Shown here piece after piece: positions 34,984 through 44,874 of a DNA stretch of 64,000 bases. Source of the DNA: Tetrapyrgos nigripes (Eukaryota; Basidiomycota; Agaricomycetes; Agaricales; Campanellaceae); NCBI GenBank assembly GCA_013368315.1, contig JAACJM010000178.1, positions 1-64,000 on the forward strand, read 5' to 3'. The stretch's first letter is position 1, and each line of letters opens with the position of its first letter. The position numbers and the translations under genes were made by a program. The notes beneath the pieces are model-generated. The model saw only the letters and a program-made list of their open reading frames with translations, had not been told where the DNA came from and did no database searches.

Positions 34984-35440
34984 TGTCACAAAGAGGCGAG
35001 CGCTTAGATAGCGATAACGAGGAGCTACGGGCTCGACTCGACTAACAGACAGCAGTGAGTACTGAAACTGGTCCCAACGACGAAGAATGTATTAAATACC
35101 TAACAGACAGCAGTGAGTACTGAAACTACAGTGCCTATCAGTAAAGGTGAAAGAACTAGTAAAAAGGGGAATACACACCTGGTCCCAATGATGAAGAGGT
35201 CAAGATGGGGAACCAGGTGTCAGGACAGGGTTTATATATGTAAAGGTAAAGCTGTAAAGTAAAGCTGTCATGGAAGCTGTAAAGAGAGCTGTAAAAGAAG
35301 CTGTATTGGAGAAATGAAAGGTCCGGTGCGTAGCATGTGGAACATGAGTCATATGGTGTAAAGGTCCGAGGAATGGTATGGAGATCCGAGGATGCAGAGA
35401 TAAGAGGAAATAAATAGTACCAAATATAGACTTCATGACA
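34984..35440 (-). mobile_element. Solo LTR inserted in the copia RT, with 5-bp target duplication
   Basis: The 457-bp block has TG...CA ends (TGTCAC...ATGACA on the plus strand) and is flanked by ACCTC at 34979-34983 and ACCTC at 35441-35445, a perfect target duplication. Removing it joins EEWKIPCHEELE to the RT start TFQLVDCPENRK of the copia element. Inside are two copies of TAACAGACAGCAGTGAGTAC...TGAAACT (about 35043 and 35101), several AAAGCTGT units and a TATATA box. Its TG end is homologous to the LTR at 26553. Confidence 0.85.
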
Positions 35441-35444
35441 ACCT

Positions 35445-37318
35445 CTAGTTCTTCATGGCAAGGGATTTTCCATTCCTCTTGCTCTCTATCTGGAGTGTCC
35501 ATTTGCAGGGAGATTTAGAGTCAATTGCATTATTAAGCAAGAGATTTATTAACTGTACTCCCCCTTCCTGGCATAGTTGTGCCTGATCTTCATAAAGATT
35601 GTTATTACCATCTGTATTAGATGCAGAATTCTCATCATTTGATGTGGATGTTTGTGGCCTGAGACCTTCATTAGCATCTCCTGAGTCACTTGGTCCTGCA
35701 GAACTAGGACTGGGATCCTGTAGTTCTGTGGCTGCAGTCCTGTGTGGCTGGTTTAGCTCTTGCCATGCCTCACATTCTCTTGCAGCTGTATCAGTCACGT
35801 TTATCAGCTGCGACCTGTTTATCTGCATCGCGTGCACACACGCCAGGGGGCTGAGTGCTCCCCTGTCTCCAGGCTTGATTAGAGTCTGGTACAAATGTTT
35901 TTGGTGCTCTCCTGTCACATTGAGTTTGTCTAGGTGCAGGAGGTGGATTTGGTGATTGCCTTGGTCGCCTCAGAGGTGTCTGTGGAAGCTGAGGTGGTGT
36001 TTCAGGTTCTGACTCAGATCTTGGGGGCAGCATTTCCAGAGGCGATCTCCATGGACTCTGTCTGCCAGCATCGTCATCCCAAACATTAGGTCTCCTTTTG
36101 GAAGGCGCGTTGGTTTGTATGTAGAAATGTTCATCTTCGTCTTTGTTGAACATTTGAGGAGTATCCTCGTTAGGATTGTTTGGAACATCTTTCGATGTTA
36201 TAGGTAGTCGTTTAGAGTTTGTTGTGCTTTTACTGCATTGGGGAAGCAGAGTTTCATTGAACACTGCTTGTGGTGCAGTAAATAATGCATTGCTTTTTCT
36301 CATGAATAGATTACCATGACCACCTGGTGCAGGACCAAGGTAGGTCATAAGTTCTGTTTTTGAAGTGAGTTTGTTCTTTCAAACTTTCTCAGGAACATAA
36401 ACATATGCTCCACAGCCAAGTACACATAAGTGTTCCATACAAGGGTTCTCTTTTTCAAGAACTTCATATGGTGTTATCCAGTTATGTCGCTGCATCAGAG
36501 TGTGCGTATACAGATGCACTGCATGTATGACACAAAATTCCCACCAACTGTCAGGAAGACATGCGTGTTTGCACATTGCCTCGCACATAAGGCGCTCAGC
36601 ACGACCATTTTGTTGGGGTATATGGTGTGCTTTGAAGAATTTTGATGCCCTTATCTTTCAACATTTTGACAAAGACACCTTTAGTATATTCTCCCCCTGC
36701 ATCAGACATCCATTGTTTGACTTTCGTCTTGTATTGGTTCTCAACCATGACAAGCCATTGATGAGTTGCATGGATTGGCGTTTTCTTGTTGTTCAATAGA
36801 ATTCCCCATGCATTAGAGGTAAAGTTGTCCAAGAATATTATCATGTAATTGAATTTATGGTACGATTCAGTGGGGAATTCTTTAAGATCTGAATGAATTA
36901 ACTGAAAGGGACATGTAGCCCGTCTTTCTGATGGTGGGTAAACTCATTGTGGTGTTTTACCTTCAAGACATCCACAGCAAATTGGTGCTTCTTTTGGAAT
37001 ATTGAATTCTGGCCAGCTGTTGGTATGTGTCTGGAGGTGTTTGAGAACATCACTAGAGGGGTGACCTGCGCGTTGATGCACCAAGTCCAAGTTGATATCA
37101 TAAACCATGGCATCTGCCAAGGAGGCGACATTTGTTTTGGTGTGAGGAAGATAGTAAATAGTATCTTCTGGTGATCGTTTGGTAAATGTCAACCAGTGTC
37201 AATGTGCTGCATTTCCATCTACATCTGACACTTTGTCATACTTCATGAGCATGATCATTTTGTCTGATCCATGAACAGTCACTCTGTCTGATTGTAAGAA
37301 CGTACTGAGTGACAGTAA
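35445..37318 (-). pseudogene. copia integrase and pre-RT region (degraded)
   Basis: From 37318 downwards on the minus strand: QLLSLSTFLQSDR, then HHCC-type GAG-pre-integrase finger (LDLVHQRAGHPS ... CCGCLEGK), HSDLKEFP (first Asp), YMIIFLDNFTSNAW, WMSDAGGEY (second Asp) and, after a frameshift near 36605, QQNGRAERLMCEAM with the third Glu. A P/R-rich linker (36348-35790) and a disordered segment to 35445 lead to the RT. A TGA near 37199 and the frameshift make it a pseudogene. All three catalytic acidic residues can still be found. Confidence 0.85.
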
Positions 37319-38770
37319 CTGTTGATATGCCTGCCCAAAAATTCAACTAGAACTAGTTGAAAGTGCGCACATATATTAAGTACATATATGGATATATTAT
37401 GTCTGTTTACTAGGGAATAAGGACTGAAGCAAGCCCAAACTATCAGTCAAAGTGATTCTAGAGGCAACGCTCGCGAAAGCGATACGAAATAAGAATAAGT
37501 AGCTTCGAGAGGATCATACCTATGTCCCTCAAGCTACTAGGTTCAATGTTCAAGTACTAGACTGTGCGTATACATTTATACATACATACCCAAGACACTG
37601 GTTCACGAAGTAGCCACCTCACGAGCAGTATAAGTATGTGTTACCCCTATTCACGATCCATGGGATTACCAACGTGACATAGACTCAAGAAGATAAGATA
37701 AGAGACTAAAGGAGATGAATGATATCAAGGAGAAACCCCGGACGGGTGCCTTTGTGAAGTACCCCAGAGACATTCCGATATTTCACGAAGCTGACTAGAT
37801 CTATTTGAGCTAAAGCTAAGATTGTCATGATGTTGCCAAATACTCAAGATCTACCTCACCCCTCCTAAAGACACTAAAGAAGATAGTTCCAACAGATCTA
37901 GACACTTACTAAGGTCCTTTTGAGGATTCTAGTAAAGATGGGAATATCGGAATCTATGAAAGACTGCTCGTGAGCATCAGAAGAGGTTCACATGTGATAC
38001 CCAAAGAGGTTACTGGTACAATTACCACTCTAGACCTCCATTACCAAGAAGCTAGCATGTGCTACATATACCCTGGCCCTCTCGTGAGGACTCTGTACAT
38101 ATTCTGATTGGACACTTCGTGTAAATATTGCTTGCATATCTCTCTCCTTAGTTACTCTCATTCAATCTCTCGTGTTTTACTATATAATATTGCAGACTTT
38201 AAATAATATTAGCTACTGTACAGTTCTAGGACCTCTAGAGTATAAAAGGACAAAGTACTTGTAGCTAGAAAAACAGATTAGTACTCGCATGTATTGCTGC
38301 GGATTCTGGATAACTCTCGAGAGAAGATTAGGTCTCTCGCTTGCCCAGGCCAGCTTTATATCAATAGGAATTTCTACCAAAACCCAAAACTTTAAAGACT
38401 TGAACACTAGTTCACCCTAAGACAAAGATTGTTGTGATTGCATTGGCAGATTGGCCCCTATATTGTGTTTATTGGACCTAGGCATATTGGCCTCATTGTG
38501 TTATTGAAGATCTAGGCAATTGGCCTCTTATTGTGATATCTCAAAGTCAAGAAGACTGTCTATTGTGACCCTTGTTATTGTTGAACCCCCTATTGTCCCT
38601 CAATTGGTTCTAGAGCCGTTTACCTCTAAGCTATACAAGTTATACGAGTGTTCTGCCACTTTGGATCACCTCGCACTTGATAGGATTGGTGTTTGTGTGT
38701 TTTTGGTGTTGTTAGCTTCGACTCTCGAAGCTTTTAGCATTATCTGCTAGCCAGCCTATTACCGTTGGTT
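37319..38770. mobile_element. LTR-like insertion in the copia protease-integrase junction
   Basis: The 1.45-kb block starts TGTTGATATGCC and separates the copia protease end (YYVTD, 38776) from QLLSLSTFLQ (37318). The flanks GTAAC and GTGAC differ by one base and may be a mutated 5-bp target duplication. Inside, TGTTACCCCTATTCACGATC near 37636 shares the word found after the LTR-like blocks at 22245 and 27311. Near 38430-38540 there are three diverged repeats of TTGGCC...TATTGTG. No coding frame is recognisable. It may be more than one LTR nested together. Confidence 0.5.
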
Positions 38771-38774
38771 TAGA

Positions 38775-39860
38775 TCAGTGACATAATAGACAGGGGCTAT
38801 TTTGAAATAACAAGACCCTTGTTGTATAATGACAGTACCAGCAGTATTTGTTTTTGTAACCCCATTTGCAATTTGAATGGAAATTGGATCTACTTTGTGT
38901 GACTCAATGAAGTCAGTTAAGTCAAAAGTGTAATGTGCAGATGCTCCAGAGTCGAGTAATCAGGCGTTGTCATAATGTTTCTGGTTGATGAGAGTATTCT
39001 TTCCCTTGCATTTCACACAGGATGAATAATAAGCCCCACAGGGACATAATATATTTGGTACATTATAAATAGAGGGGTTCAAAAAACCCAGAGGGGCAGT
39101 ATGTATAAATATATTACAAGCATGTTTTAATAATAAATCACATGTGACTGGGCTCATCATCTGCACTGTATTGGATGTGTCAGATACTCTATTCACAATG
39201 GAAGAGAAAGAGGGTGCAGCATACCTGTAGTACCTGCCATCATTCCAACCCTCAGAAATAATTTCCCCTTTGGAGTCAGATCCAAGGGATATAACATCCA
39301 CGTCCAGAGAACTCAATGGAGTTTCGAGGCCTGACATTGAGTCAGCATCCTCATTGACATCCGAGTTGGAAGCATCGGGGCTCATGGAGATTTCCTCAAA
39401 TAAGGGGGTTACCGACTGCACTTGGCTCCACACCAATGAATTGGAGGCGCTCATCTGGTCAAAGTCCCTGTTGATCTCCTCGAGGCCCTCATTGTACTCC
39501 CTGTTGAACTCCCCCGCATACCATTTGTGGGTCATCTCATCGCTGACCACTTGAAGACACTCTTCAAGCGTTCTGTGGTTGGGGTCGATGTTCTCCTTGT
39601 CGGAGTCCCCCATGTCAATGAGACCAGCCTCCCACATTCTGAGGCACTTGGTGGACTCCTCCTTCTCTCGTTGGAACTCTTCCAAGTCCATGCTCCCTGC
39701 ATTGGAAATGAGGCTGTCTGACAGCCTGTCGTCCTCTTCAGCCATTTCAGCATCATTGTCCATTCCTACACACTTGTCCTGCATCCACCCAAAGTTGTTC
39801 CATGCCTCCTCTTGCAGTTGGCTTAATCCCATCGTTACGAGCAGTTTTGAAGGCATTTTC
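38775..39860 (-). pseudogene. copia protease with an unusual acidic upstream domain
   Basis: The minus frame 39856-38960 is open for 298 codons. It is strongly acidic (for example AEMAEEDDRLSDSLI, SMSPDASNSDVNEDADS) and then continues across a TGA at 38960 into LLDSGASAHYTFDLTDFIE, the copia retropepsin motif (catalytic DSGA), QIANGVTKTNTAGTV and FKIAPVYYVTD. Just before the protease is a CPCGAYY...CVKC cysteine pair. Acidic linkers between Gag and protease are found in some fungal copia elements; the length here is notable. The nominal start is not certain; the copia Gag lies upstream at 40011. Confidence 0.7.
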
Positions 39861-40010
39861 TTTGGTAGAGGGCTCCATGACCATGATGGTTGGAGTTTCC
39901 TTGAAGAACTTCACTGCATGTATGACATGAGAGTGTCCTAACTTAATAGGACCTATACTTTGGGCTTATTGCTTTTGGCGTGTTTGTTCTCCAGCACATT
40001 TTCCACAGCC

Positions 40011-40916
40011 TCACCAGTTGCCATGTCCATGGCCTTTACCTCTCCAAGTGCTGCTGCTGCCATTATGGCGCTGCTGCTGCTGTTGCTCTTCGAAGACAGG
40101 GGGTCTGCCTTTACATTTGATGGCTGTTATTTTGGTAGTGTTTGCAGGTTGAGGTTTCTTTCTGCCACAAGCTTCCCAAGTGTTGATGACGTGAATTCGA
40201 AGATTATCTAGTGTCTTGTCTTTGAAGTCGTCGACATCATCCTGAGTTATTTTAGCAATGATATAGGCGTAGATGTCAGCAGGGAGTTTGTTGATAATGA
40301 TCATGTATTGGAGGTACATGGGAATTTCCATATTGTCGCCAGTGTTATTGATACGAGTGAGGTACATTTTGATGAGATCAATTGCAGCACCAGGATGAGC
40401 ATTGCAGGGAATCTTGATGTTCATAGCCCATTTGAAGTTCTGAAAGATTTCAGCAGCTCCAGGCCTACCATAGAGATCTTTGAGTGTATCCCACATTTTC
40501 CTAGTGGTAGTAATGTCCTCAAGCTTGACACCAATGGCTTGAGCAACACGGAGTTTGATAACTCCCATGGCTTTGTTGTTGTCTTTGTCCCAGTCAGCGA
40601 CACTTCTGCTGGCAGCAGCAATAAAGTGTGCTGAAGGAACATCACTACCAGATTCACTAGGAGTGGCATCACCTGCAGTAGTACCACTGGTGGTGCCAGC
40701 GGGAGCTGCTAGAGGAATTGGGGAGCTTACGACCTGGATTTCTCCAGACAGAGAGTGTTGAGGACATAAGCAATGCCCTGAGATTGGAGCCAAGATTTGG
40801 ATTTGCTGGCCCAAAGGGTATAGTTCGGTCCAGTGAGTTCTGGAACAGTTGACATAAAGCTTGATCTGGAAGACATTTTCAAAATGTGATCTGGGGATGA
40901 AATCAACTGTCAGCAT
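40011..40916 (-). pseudogene. copia gag (UBN2-type)
   Basis: The minus frame carries the UBN2/gag-polypeptide pattern: DWDKDNNKAMGVIKLRVAQA, TTTRKMWDTLKDLYGRPG, then INNTGDNMEIPMYLQYMIII, LPADIYAYIIAKI and a Q-rich, basic C-terminus. Near the N-terminus the better-conserved sequence (GIAYVLNTLSGE) lies in another frame than the open one around 40770, so a small frameshift is present. The gene follows the LTR and leader by about 290 bp. It encodes the particle structural protein; it is probably not functional given the state of the rest of the element. Confidence 0.75.
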
Positions 40917-41185
40917 AACATCCTATATGCAAGATCAGCAGCGGCGTTAAGGACGTCCCATAAAATAAATGAAAAGCTGCAGCTAGCACACTTATGACAG
41001 TGATTATCCCTGGTGTGCATTATACCAGCTTGCAGCCATAAAGGCGCTACTGAGCACATACAGCAGCCATGAAGGTGCATCTAGAGAATGTCTGCTATCA
41101 AGGGCAACATTCAAGCAGCTGCAGGGGCACTACCAGGTATTTATGCAGTCTAGGACGGCTGCCAGTGATGGCGCAATGTCCAGGG

Positions 41186-41203
41186 CTTGTGGGGCCCATA
41201 ACC
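41186..41203 (-). other. copia-type half-tRNA (initiator Met) primer site
   Basis: Directly next to the LTR, the minus strand reads GGTTATGGGCCCCACAAG. GGTTATGGGCCC is the core of the Drosophila copia primer site, which pairs with an internal fragment of initiator tRNA-Met and not with its 3' CCA end. Confidence 0.65.
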
Positions 41204-41487
41204 TGTTGAGCAGGCTATGTTCTATATACGTAGCGGCAACTGCATACTTACCTGGGGATGTAAAAGTGCTTTGTTAGAGCGGTTTGTTAGAGGTTATGAG
41301 CAATGAGTAGTAAGGGAAATCCTTGTTCTTGTAAGGCAATCTACAAGCCCTTTTATACTGATCTAGATAGTACATGTGACTACTTATCTAAGAACTCTGA
41401 TGTACATTAAGTGTAACTAACTAGATTACTATCTAATCTATATCTAATCTAGTGTTGATGGCTGCTTACTAATTCACCAATTCAACA
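41204..41487 (-). repeat. copia 5' LTR
   Basis: 284 bp. On the minus strand it starts TGTTGAATTGG and ends GCTCAACA, so the ends are inverted (TGTTGA/TCAACA). It contains a TATAAAAGGG promoter element near 41353. The second LTR was not found. Confidence 0.75.
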
Positions 41488-42121
41488 CGCATCACAACAG
41501 ACTTTGAACAGTTTGGTTTTCAAAGTTCATCACACATCACATTGAAGACTGAACCGCATGACAAACTGACCTTTTTCAGCCAAATTCTGAGCTAAAAATC
41601 GAATTTTCATCTCCTATAGATCTTTTTTAATGTGTTTAGGAATAGAGAAAGTTTTTTTTGGCTGTTCTGCTGATGTCTAGAGGTATTTCGAGTCAGACCC
41701 CACAGGGCAGATTCTAGTGAATTCTAAGCAAATTTGACATTATTGACACAGTGAAAATATTTTCAGAAAACAAATGGTTCTGCTGAATCGGTGAGGCCAG
41801 GGCTTCTTTTGAACTGCAGCTTGATTCGAGATGGTTCAAGAGCTCATTTATTATGTACAGATTAGCTACAAACTAGGAGTAGACTGAACCAAAAGTGAAC
41901 TGAACTTTTGATGCATCATGCATCATATCAGCCAGTGAACTCAGTGAACTGCATGTCAAAAATGTCACACCCCAAACCCACCAAACTTCCCTTCATGGTA
42001 GTACAGCAGACTTATGAAATAAAATTGAAATAAAAATTATTTTGCCTCTACACTACACACGTGTACTTACTCTAGACAAAGACCTCTCTCTCTACTAGCA
42101 TGCCTCTCAGAGAGAAAAGGG
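41488..42121. other. Intergenic, no supported gene
   Basis: AT-rich, with repeats of CATCA / GTGAACT words near 41910-41955. No gene is visible. Confidence 0.5.
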
Positions 42122-42408
42122 ATGGACGACAGCAACCAGGATGCCCCAGCCAAGAAGAAAACTTCCACCCAACCAAAAAAGAAGTCTGCAGAAGGCACTA
42201 CAAAGCAGAAGGAAGAGGATGATGAGTGAGTTGAGAGACAAGAAAAGAATTGATACACTCACTGATAATCACACCCAGTCTTGAATGGACTAAAGAGCTG
42301 TCACAGTCTCTGCTGAACCACATCAATGAGAATGATGACATCCAACAAGGCCTTTATCCTAGTCCTGGAGGTAACAAGTCCGCTGTGAACAGAGGTGATG
42401 GGCAGTGA
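42122..42408 (+). pseudogene. Myb/SANT-like DNA-binding fragment
   Basis: ATG at 42122 (MDDSNQDAPAKKKTSTQ, lysine-rich) with exon 1 to 42225, a GT-AG intron to 42278, then LEWTKELSQSLLNHINEND and DIQQGLYPSPGGNKSAVN before a TGA at 42406. The WT-ELS-LL-I-END--QGLFP pattern is the first half of the Myb/SANT-like domain common in basidiomycete hypothetical proteins linked to transposons. The domain is cut by the stop, and no continuation is clear downstream. It lies just outside the TIR element at 43503. Confidence 0.45.
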
Positions 42409-43502
42409 AGGAAAGAAAGATATTATATCATATACTTTTGGGGGTGGGCATTGTCTCTGGTGAAAACAGCATGTTTGTACTTGTTTGTACACCACTAAAA
42501 GCGAAACTTTGCATGTTCCTCCTTGTACTGCATCCTCATTGTCAAATTCTGTTCATACATATTGACATACAGGATCATTCATATGAATAGTCTCAACATT
42601 CTCTGAAATTTCTATGGCAACCTGTAGACTACATCAATACTCAGGGTATTGTAACAATCTTACCACCAGCTAAATATGAGCTAGAATGTTCTTCCAAGTG
42701 TGGATTCCACCAAACTCATGCACCAGAGCAAATATTTTGGGAAGGTGAGATACTAACTCAATGAAGAGATCTTATCTGAGAGCATCTGTGATGCATTTGA
42801 CATCAAAATGCCAGTAAGTCACCTCCTCAGACACTACTTGGGGCTTTTTGATGTTTACATTGGCATTCTGGGAATCAGGAGGAAGCAATAGCAGTATTTT
42901 AATCCATCTCATTAATATGTACTCTGGAATGGGAATGGCCAAAACTGCTCTTGACACATTTTTCTAGTATCATGGGTAGTGTTTCGCTTTATATAGACTC
43001 CAATGAGTGTGATATTTATCCTGGGAAGCAATAGAACATCTGTTCATGCTGTCCTGGCTCAACATTGCAATGCTGAACCTGCCAGACAGGTATTGCAAGG
43101 TTCAGTAAGTAGATCTTGTAAACTAGTATTTGGGCTGGAGTTTAAGCTCCAAAAGAGCATATATGATTGTCCAGTGTATAATAAGTATTGATATAGATGT
43201 GCTAGGTGAGCTGGAGGTGCATATGAGATGAGAAAGATTACAGGAGTCCTTCATTTGTGGAAGGCTCTGATAGCTCAAGAGTGAGCGTGAGGGTACTTTT
43301 CAGCCACCGCAGTACACAAATAAAGCCAAACATGCCGTTTTCGTCAGAGGCGATGCCCACCCCCAATACTTTTACATAATTTTAATTACTCTTGTTTTAA
43401 AGCCCTTTACAAAAGTCTAATCATCGCCGTGAGTACGCACTCTATTTCTCTTTTTACTTTTCACTCAATGCCCAGTGCGTAGGATCTCAGTGCTGTCCAT
43501 TA
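42409..43502. other. No supported gene
   Basis: A short plus-strand stretch at 42625-42745 (VDYINTQGIVTILPP, CSSKCGFHQTHAPEQ) could be an exon of a decayed gene continuing from 42122. I found no splice chain to join it. Confidence 0.35.
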
Positions 43503-43573
43503 GAGCAAATTCAGTAAATGTACGGAATCTGATTTTTTTTCTGTGGGCCCAACTCGATGGCAGTCGATCAGCA
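43503..43573 (+). repeat. Left TIR
   Basis: Matches the complement of 46834-46904 at 70 of 71 positions (TGTGGGCCC here, TGCGGGCCC there). Confidence 0.9.
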
Positions 43574-43619
43574 TGGTCTCCCTGCCGATGCCCGGCTTGA
43601 AGCTTTCGGAAAGTTGGTG

Positions 43620-44729
43620 ACGTGTGCGTTGTTCTGTCCTGTCCATCACTCGCAATGCCTTATAGGCCAGTGCACCCAGACCTCAAGCGCTGAATACCCA
43701 TCCTCTTTCACCAACAGAATAGGTCTATCCCAGAAATTGAAGAGATCACTGGGCTGAAGAAGACTTGCATCTATAACACCCTTCAGTATGACGAACTCTA
43801 TGGAGTTCCATTCAACCCTCACGCTCATTGATCTGGCCGTCCCCATACAATCCGTAGTGATGATGCTCACTTCATTGTCAAGCTTCTTCAACAACGCAAG
43901 ACTATGTATTTGGACAAAATCCAAACTCAATTGCACACGTGCCTGGGTCTTTACGTATCAAAACCATCCATCCTTCAAATGATTTGTCAACTCTACTTCT
44001 CTCACAAATGTGTATTGACAAAGGCCAAAGAAGCAAACGACCTTCTACGCTCCCATCACTGGAATACTATAGCCAAAATTGCGCCATTTCCTGACATGCT
44101 AATGTTCACCAATGAGGCTTCACAGAACCGAAGGACCCATCAACGTTGATATGGCTGGGCAGTGAAGGGCAGGCGTTGTATAGTCACACAGCACTTTGTC
44201 AGAGGGGAGAGAGTATCTATATTACCTCTGCTGACAATTGATGGAATTATCACGCACAATGTCATCCCTGGACCTGTGTCTGCAGAGCGCTTTTTGCAGT
44301 TCTTACGTGAATATGTGGTGAGTACGCTAAGTTTGTATATCATACTCTATGTAGCTGACTACTCTCTAGATGCCACTCACCAATCCATACCCTGGTCCTC
44401 GTAGTGTCCTTGTCATGGACAACTGCTCTATCCATCATGTTAATGAGGTTAGAGAACTGGTTGAAGAGCAAGGTCATACGTTCGTTCTTTTTTTTTACAA
44501 AGCCATTATCTAACGTGATACTGTTATAGACTGCAAGCTAATCTACCTTCCTCCTTATTCACCTGATCTCAACCCTATAGAACTCGCTTTCTCAGCCATC
44601 AAAGCATTTCTACGTCGTCATACTACCGATTTCGGCCTTTCTATCATCGATAAAGCTTGTCATACCATTACTTCTTCCAAAGCATGGGGATTCTTTCGTA
44701 AAGCAGGTTATGTAACGTTTTCTATGTAG
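43620..44729 (+). pseudogene. Tc1/mariner-type DDE transposase (inactive)
   Basis: The plus-strand translation reads IPEIEEITGLKKTCIYNTL (helix-turn-helix), GVPFNPHAH*SGRPHTI, MLMFTNEASQNRRTH, YGWAVKGRRCIVTQHF, VRGERVSILPLLTIDGI, then an intron (donor GTGAGT near 44317, acceptor CTCTAG near 44370), LVMDNCSIHH, a second intron (to ~44529) and YLPPYSPDLNPIELAFSAIK, ending FSM-TAG at 44729. This is the basidiomycete DDE-superfamily endonuclease pattern. The first catalytic Asp (FTDEAS in the family) is Asn at 44111-44113. TGA codons follow HPHAH- and THQR-type contexts where CGA is expected. The second Asp and the acidic residue in the NPIE region are intact. It catalyses cut-and-paste transposition in intact copies. 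Confidence 0.85.
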
Positions 44730-44874
44730 AAACTATGGAACTCTTTCGAAGCATTGCCCCATTCCCCAAAACCTTGTTTGATTTTCATTCTCTGACTGGC
44801 AACTGACATGACGCGACGTGACACAAGAAACTTTCTTCATTACCACCATCTCAGCTCTCCCCACTACCATCCTC

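Larger units (their letters stand above)
34925..41487 (-). mobile_element. Ty1/copia retrotransposon, truncated and interrupted
   Basis: Read on the minus strand: LTR (41487-41204), half-tRNA primer site, gag, an acidic linker, protease, GAG-pre-integrase finger, integrase core and the very start of RT (FQLVDCPENRKVIKN near 34925-34975). The copia order of integrase before RT is kept. Two later insertions split it (34984-35440 and about 37319-38770). RT beyond the first motif, RNase H and the second LTR are missing. The sequence at 34870 downwards is unrelated. Confidence 0.85.
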
